Source: Nyssa sinensis
Lineage: Eukaryota; Streptophyta; Magnoliopsida; Cornales; Nyssaceae
NCBI GenBank assembly: GCA_008638375.1
Contig: CM018046.1
Span: 45,605,206 to 45,669,205, forward strand
Direction of reading: 5' to 3'
DNA length: 64,000 nucleotides
Part shown: piece after piece, positions 51,501 through 57,500 of the stretch
How the letters are laid out: each line of letters opens with the position of its first letter
How positions within the stretch are numbered: the stretch's first letter is position 1
Translations under genes and position numbers: made by a program
The notes under the pieces: generated by a model
Database searches by the model: none
What the model was told of the DNA's origin: nothing
Seen by the model: only the letters and a program-made list of their open reading frames with translations

Positions 51501-54500
51501 ATTATTCCAAATAATTACTTGGGCTATTGAAATTTTGAGGCAGGATGCTATCAGAATTCTGTTACCAATTAAAAACAATCATCAAATTTTGGAATAGTGT
51601 AGTTTCAATTGAAAGAACATTTGCAAATACTATGATTAATCATTATAGGTTAAAAGCTGGATGGTTGCTATTCTACTCTTTTTCCATGACATTATGGCTG
51701 AACTTATATAAAACTTTGGAAATTCCATTCTACATAATACCTCTTTTTCTTCTCTAACAATTCCTTTTCAATACACATCACCACCCCACACTGAGGAAAT
51801 TCATTTTTGCAACACACCAGTGGTCACGGCCCTTGATGACGTAGATTTTGGTGAACCTCTAGACAACCCACAGGTTTCTTTCAGTCTTTCCTCTAAAAGA
51901 AGCAACAAGTTTTCATTGGTCATTATTTCCCTAAAGCCTTCTTTAATTTTTGCATTGTTTGTTGTCACTTCAGGCATCCAAAAGCTTCTAATGGTACTAG
52001 CCAGAATTTTTAGCAATTCCTTCAATGGCCAAGATGTCCTCCTAGCTGGTTGATACGCGATAAGCAACCAGAAAAGATTTAAAAAATCTTTGCTGGCTAA
52101 ATGGGCTGAAAAGGCTTGGCAAAAAGAATGATTAAGAATGCCAAAAGAGAATTCCAATCAGCATATCCACTATTATTGTCAAGGATCAAAATATCGTTTC
52201 GATATATAGTTTCGGATCTGTCCGGAAATGGAAACGTTTCGAAAACATAATAGAAACGGAGAAAAAATTGAAACATGAGGAAACATAACTTAAAATTTAT
52301 TTATTTATACAAATAAGCCTATTTATTGAATATTTGTGCATGTTTAAGGCATATACATCATATTCATGATAAATGACACTAATTCATGATAAATGACATA
52401 ATAGATATATACTATGTAATATTAACGAATTAGATAATTTTACACAAGTTACATATAAAATAAAAAGTAAAACAAATAGCGATTTAGACCTATTATAATT
52501 AGTAACTTAGTATCAAAATAGTTGTTTTTCTACACTTTATTTCCCTCTACTACTTTTCTATTATTTAAAGAAAAATAATAGAAATATCTTCTTGTAATTT
52601 TGAGTCTTAATCCTTGAAAAATAAATAGGATATTATTTTTTATTAACTTCTAGAATTATTGTTGATACAAAAGAAATGTTTCCTCTGATTCGGTATGTTT
52701 CCACTAGTTTCGGTATGTTTCCACAGGAAACAATTTTGTTTCCATGGAAACATGTGAATTTCGATATTCCACTAGTGTTTCATTTCGGTTTCCTGAGAAA
52801 CGGAAACGTTTCGGCCGTTTCGATGGAAAAGAAACGAAATTTTGATCCTTGATTATTGTAAATACAATGGTCAAAAGTGCTCCAAAGAAGCTGTTAAGAA
52901 AATTTAATATTGAGAAAGCTGGACAATCTTGAAAGAGGTTTAGCTAATGTTTGGTTCGGATTTTTTAACTTGATTTCAATTATTATATATTAGATTAAAA
53001 TTTAAATAATTTGATAAATGATTGTATTTGGTTATTTCATACAAGCAAGTAGTCTCCTTTTAAATTTCAAACTCTTATCTATGGTATAAATTTATTTTAA
53101 GCAAAAATTAGCCTCTGAGTTGATTATAATTTAATGGATTTCTTATAAAATTGATTATAAAATAATCATTTTTTATTCAGTTAACCAAATTAGTTTTTCA
53201 AACCAAAAATTGATTTAATCCCTTGTACTGAGTAAAATAATCTAAACCAAACATACACTTAGCAAGACAGTTCAATGGCCCAAAAGAGAATCCTAATTGC
53301 TTACTTGACAACCTGTTTAGGGACAGCACAATAACTGAGCCCATGGACCAGGGAAATGCCCAAAAGGGAGTCAGACATGTCTAGCCTGGATTTCAACCCT
53401 AGATTAGCCTAATCAGAGAAGGCACAAAATGAGAGCTTGTGCATCAAAGGACTTATGTAGCACAAAACAAAATGATGGGGTGAATACCTGTAGAAAGGGA
53501 AGCATATCTCTTGAAATTAAGAAAAGGGCGTATGCCATAAAGAAGAAAGTTCCATTATATATTTAGTCACTTTACAACATAAAATATAGCCTTCTACCAA
53601 TCTCTTACCAAAGATGTTCGCGTGACAAAATGATAAGAGTGCTCCCATCATTAGAGAAAACTCTTCTTCTATATGGGAAACTCAACTCCAAGGAGAAGAA
53701 CACTAATATACAGGACTAGGAGTACTGGGATCGGATCTAAGGGGGTATCCATCTAAAAAGACTACTCATTCTTTTGGAGGACACTTCATCAAGAAAGAGG
53801 AAAGCAACAATCTTGAAGCATTGTAGAAAAGAGGGACAAAATGTGGAAAGAAAAGTAGTGTATTAGAAGGAAGTACATTTTCCCCAAACATGGGAAAGTA
53901 GCATATAAAAGGATAGAGGTAAATTGACTAGCCCACTCCTAAGTTTTTTGAAAGTTCCAAGGACTTAACTCACTTCAAGTTGATGAAATAATCACATATC
54001 CTGTCTCCTTAAGTCAACCTATGAAAGAGGGGTTAAATGAATTTCACACTACTAAAGTTGGCAAGGATTAATTCAAGTAGAAAAATCATTTTGCATGTCT
54101 AACAAAAATACCCTGCATTTATCTCACAAAATTGAAGAGGATATTAAAAATCAACCAGGGAGATAAGATAAAGGAGTTGGTATAGCTGTTATTTTTTAGT
54201 CAAAAGTCAAAGGGTAACATCCATACTTGATTAAAATTTAATGATCAACTGCGGTCACTGAAAAGGAGAGGTGATAATTTCAGCAAATATGAGGGAAGGT
54301 TGATGTTATTACTTATTAATTGAACAGAGAGGGTCCCACAATTTTAAAAAATCTTAAGGGAAATAGGTCTAATTTCTCCCCAAAAAAGTGTAAAATGAAA
54401 CCATTATGAGAACTCTACTGGAGTTTTTTTTTTTTTTTTTCTTTTTTCAATTCGAACTCAATTGTAGTGTAAAAACCTGCAAAAACTGGCCTAACCAATG

Positions 54501-57500
54501 AAGTATCCTCCACTAGACATGTGCCTTGATTCCTTTCTTAATGGTCTTCTTCTCATAAAGGAGTGAATATATTCAACACTTTAATTAAATCAGACCGAAA
54601 GCAAAAGTCCTCCTGTAAGATCCAATTTATTTATGGAGAAAATATGTGCTAGAAAAGAAACAAGGAAATTAATGCTGTGTAATTCATTAACAAGGCAATT
54701 TGACAAAATACAATTTAGTATACTACAGATAATCATGACGTGAATCTAACATCCCACTCAAATTAAGAGCGGATCACAAACCAACAAGTTTTCAAGGAAA
54801 TTGCTAAACCATATAAGAACCTGTATTTAAAATTGAAAATACATATAAAAAAATGGCAGCTAAAGTGCCAGTTGCCCAGAGGAGATGGGGCCTCAAGATC
54901 ATCCCGACATCTATATAGTGATGAACAAAACACCTCCTCATATTTTTCTTTATTAAGCAAGAAAATGAAGGCAACGGGAAATATGAAACTAGATTGATGT
55001 GCAGATCAGTTATCAGCCTATCATTATGAATATCTAAGATAAAATAAGCTTTTAAATAGTTTGGTTATAGAAATTAAAGGAAGTCACTATTACTAGGGAA
55101 AACATTATAAGAACTATTGCTAAAGTTAGCACTCCCAAAGACTATATAATTAGAAAACAATAATATTGCTGAACTTAATACAAAAGGTGCAACATACATT
55201 ATGGAAAATATAGCAAATGCATTCAGGCATAAACCGAATATTTGAAGCTTCACCCCAAATAAGAAGATAAAGTGAAATGTAGAGAAGCTCTAACTGTTGC
55301 CTATTGGAATCCTGTGGAAACCTGTAAACCAGAACACAGAAAACAAGTAAATTAAAATATTTAACTGCTTTGTGGTAAAATAAGGCAAAGTACTACAATC
55401 CACTTATAAAATACTTTGGCTGATCTATTAATGAACCAAAGTACAAGAAGTTAACTTACTTAAGATTTGATGAATGGTGTAAATAGTTACACCATGAGCG
55501 ATAATTCTTGAAAATTTTATCCATCAGATGCACTACAGTGTCACCGTCCAACTGTAGTAAGTTTCTTATCAGTCTTCAACAGTTGAACACATAAAATTGA
55601 AAAGAAAGGCTGCTATACAACACAAGGGCAGTCCTAGAGCACGAGGCTCCTGCCACTGCGGGGTCTGGCAAGGCTGCTATACAACATAAGATTTAATGTT
55701 TATGCATACAAGTGTATGATGATATATATGAACCCACCCAATAGAGTTTACCTGGGCATGATTCGCAGCATTCTTCTCCCTTATGTCAATATTCGCAAGT
55801 AGCAATATTAAGTGCTCCCGTTGATTTGCTACATTTCCTTTCTTCAATCCAAAAAAAAAGGGAAAGAGAACAGTACACAGTCAGATGAATTGAGCTGTTT
55901 CCTTCATCAGAAATTCATACGACAGATGAGGATATAACTACTAGCAGTCAAATTGAATGAAAGATCAATCGCAACAGCCTCCCTCATAGATAAAAGATAC
56001 CAGAGCAAAGCATTATGCAGAAGATCATCAGATAACTGATTATCTATAGCATTCCTTATGACCTGTCCAAAACAATATATATGATATGTTACAGCCTATA
56101 GGACTTTCCACAAAAGGCATCAAATAATATGGTATCATGAATCAGATCCTTTACAAAAGTACATAACTATAATCCATTTAATAGAGGATCCATCTGTACA
56201 AAATTAATGCAATTAACATTGAAGAACAGCTTTTGAGTGCTAAAGACTAAATTTCTAAAAGATAAATTTAAGGGGCTATTTAGTTGCATTTTGGCACTGG
56301 GAGGGTCTTTAATGTGTTCTTTAAGTTCTAGGAACTATTCATTTTTCTTAAATTAGTCTAGATTTTTTCTAATTTTAGTATGTTAAGCATAGTTTGGGCA
56401 TCTAGTAATGTCTAGAAATGGGTTGGGATTATGACTTTTATTGTAATGGTTTGTCTTTCATGTTATGGATTGGACCTAGTTGTTTTACATTAAACACCAA
56501 GTAGTTAATTGGGAGACAATTAATGTTGGGTCCAAGTAACTAGTTTGGTGACTAAGTTTATTATATATATTTTCTGTAATAGGGAGGAGACTCAGGGAAA
56601 ACAAAATATCATATTTTAAAATTTTATCTGATTCCTCTTTCTACTTCCTAGGGCTTACTTTTAAGCCTTATGGCTGGCAGATTTCAAGCTTTTATTACTG
56701 GAATTGAACAAATGTGGTCTAAAATTAGATCGACAGGTTTCAGCCTTGGTCCACCATTGCTTTTAGCCATTAGATTCTATTGACTCACATTTGTGGCTTG
56801 CATGTAGCCTTACGACCAAGCTCTACACAGGAATATGCTATTGATCCAAGCCTTTCCATGGACGTCATTTTCCTATATGAAAATTTCATTCCTATGGTCT
56901 CTTTCTTTCAAGAAATAATGGCTTTCAAATATAAAAATTACATCATAAGTCGAACATATCAACATTTTTTGCTTTAGCGAAGGGGGTGGGGGGGCTTTCG
57001 TAGTGTTTAAACTTGTTTCTAATTTCCTCTTCAAATTCAAAGAGAAGCATGCTTCATGGACGACTGGTTTCTATTTGTAGTCAATGATTGTCATCGTCAT
57101 GCTTCTAAAATGGTGATGCTTCCAACATGAATTCAGATGAAATAGATAAAGCAGCATTAGTCAACAGGCCTAGGGGAATCAGCTGCCTCCCCATAAAGGT
57201 AGATCCATGGATCAATTCTTCACATCTCGACATCTCCTCAATAGCCTAAATAGGAGCACATGACAGCATGCCATTTATGCTGCAGAAATGGAATAAAAAT
57301 AGAAAAAAGAAATGCATTTAGAATACAAGTTACCTGAAAGCCAAAGACAGAGGAAAGCCAATCAAGAATATCTCTGTCCTCGGGCATTCTGAGCATAGGA
57401 AGGTTATTCACATTACGTAGAGCTTGAATTGCCAGCAATGATCTAAAATTTTCAATAAAAGAAAAAATAATGAGAGAGAGAGAGAGAGAAGTGGCAGCTC

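Noticed and set aside
51801..52157. 118-codon minus-strand open frame in a CALS7 intron
   Set aside because: No domain was recognised, and it lies in an intron next to a MITE; chance or old transposon debris is simpler.
55935..56060. Open minus-strand stretch that could be an extra CALS7 exon
   Set aside because: The protein is continuous from F-G-F-Q (exon 4) to K-G-N-V-A-N-Q (exon 5), and no donor fits the right frame.
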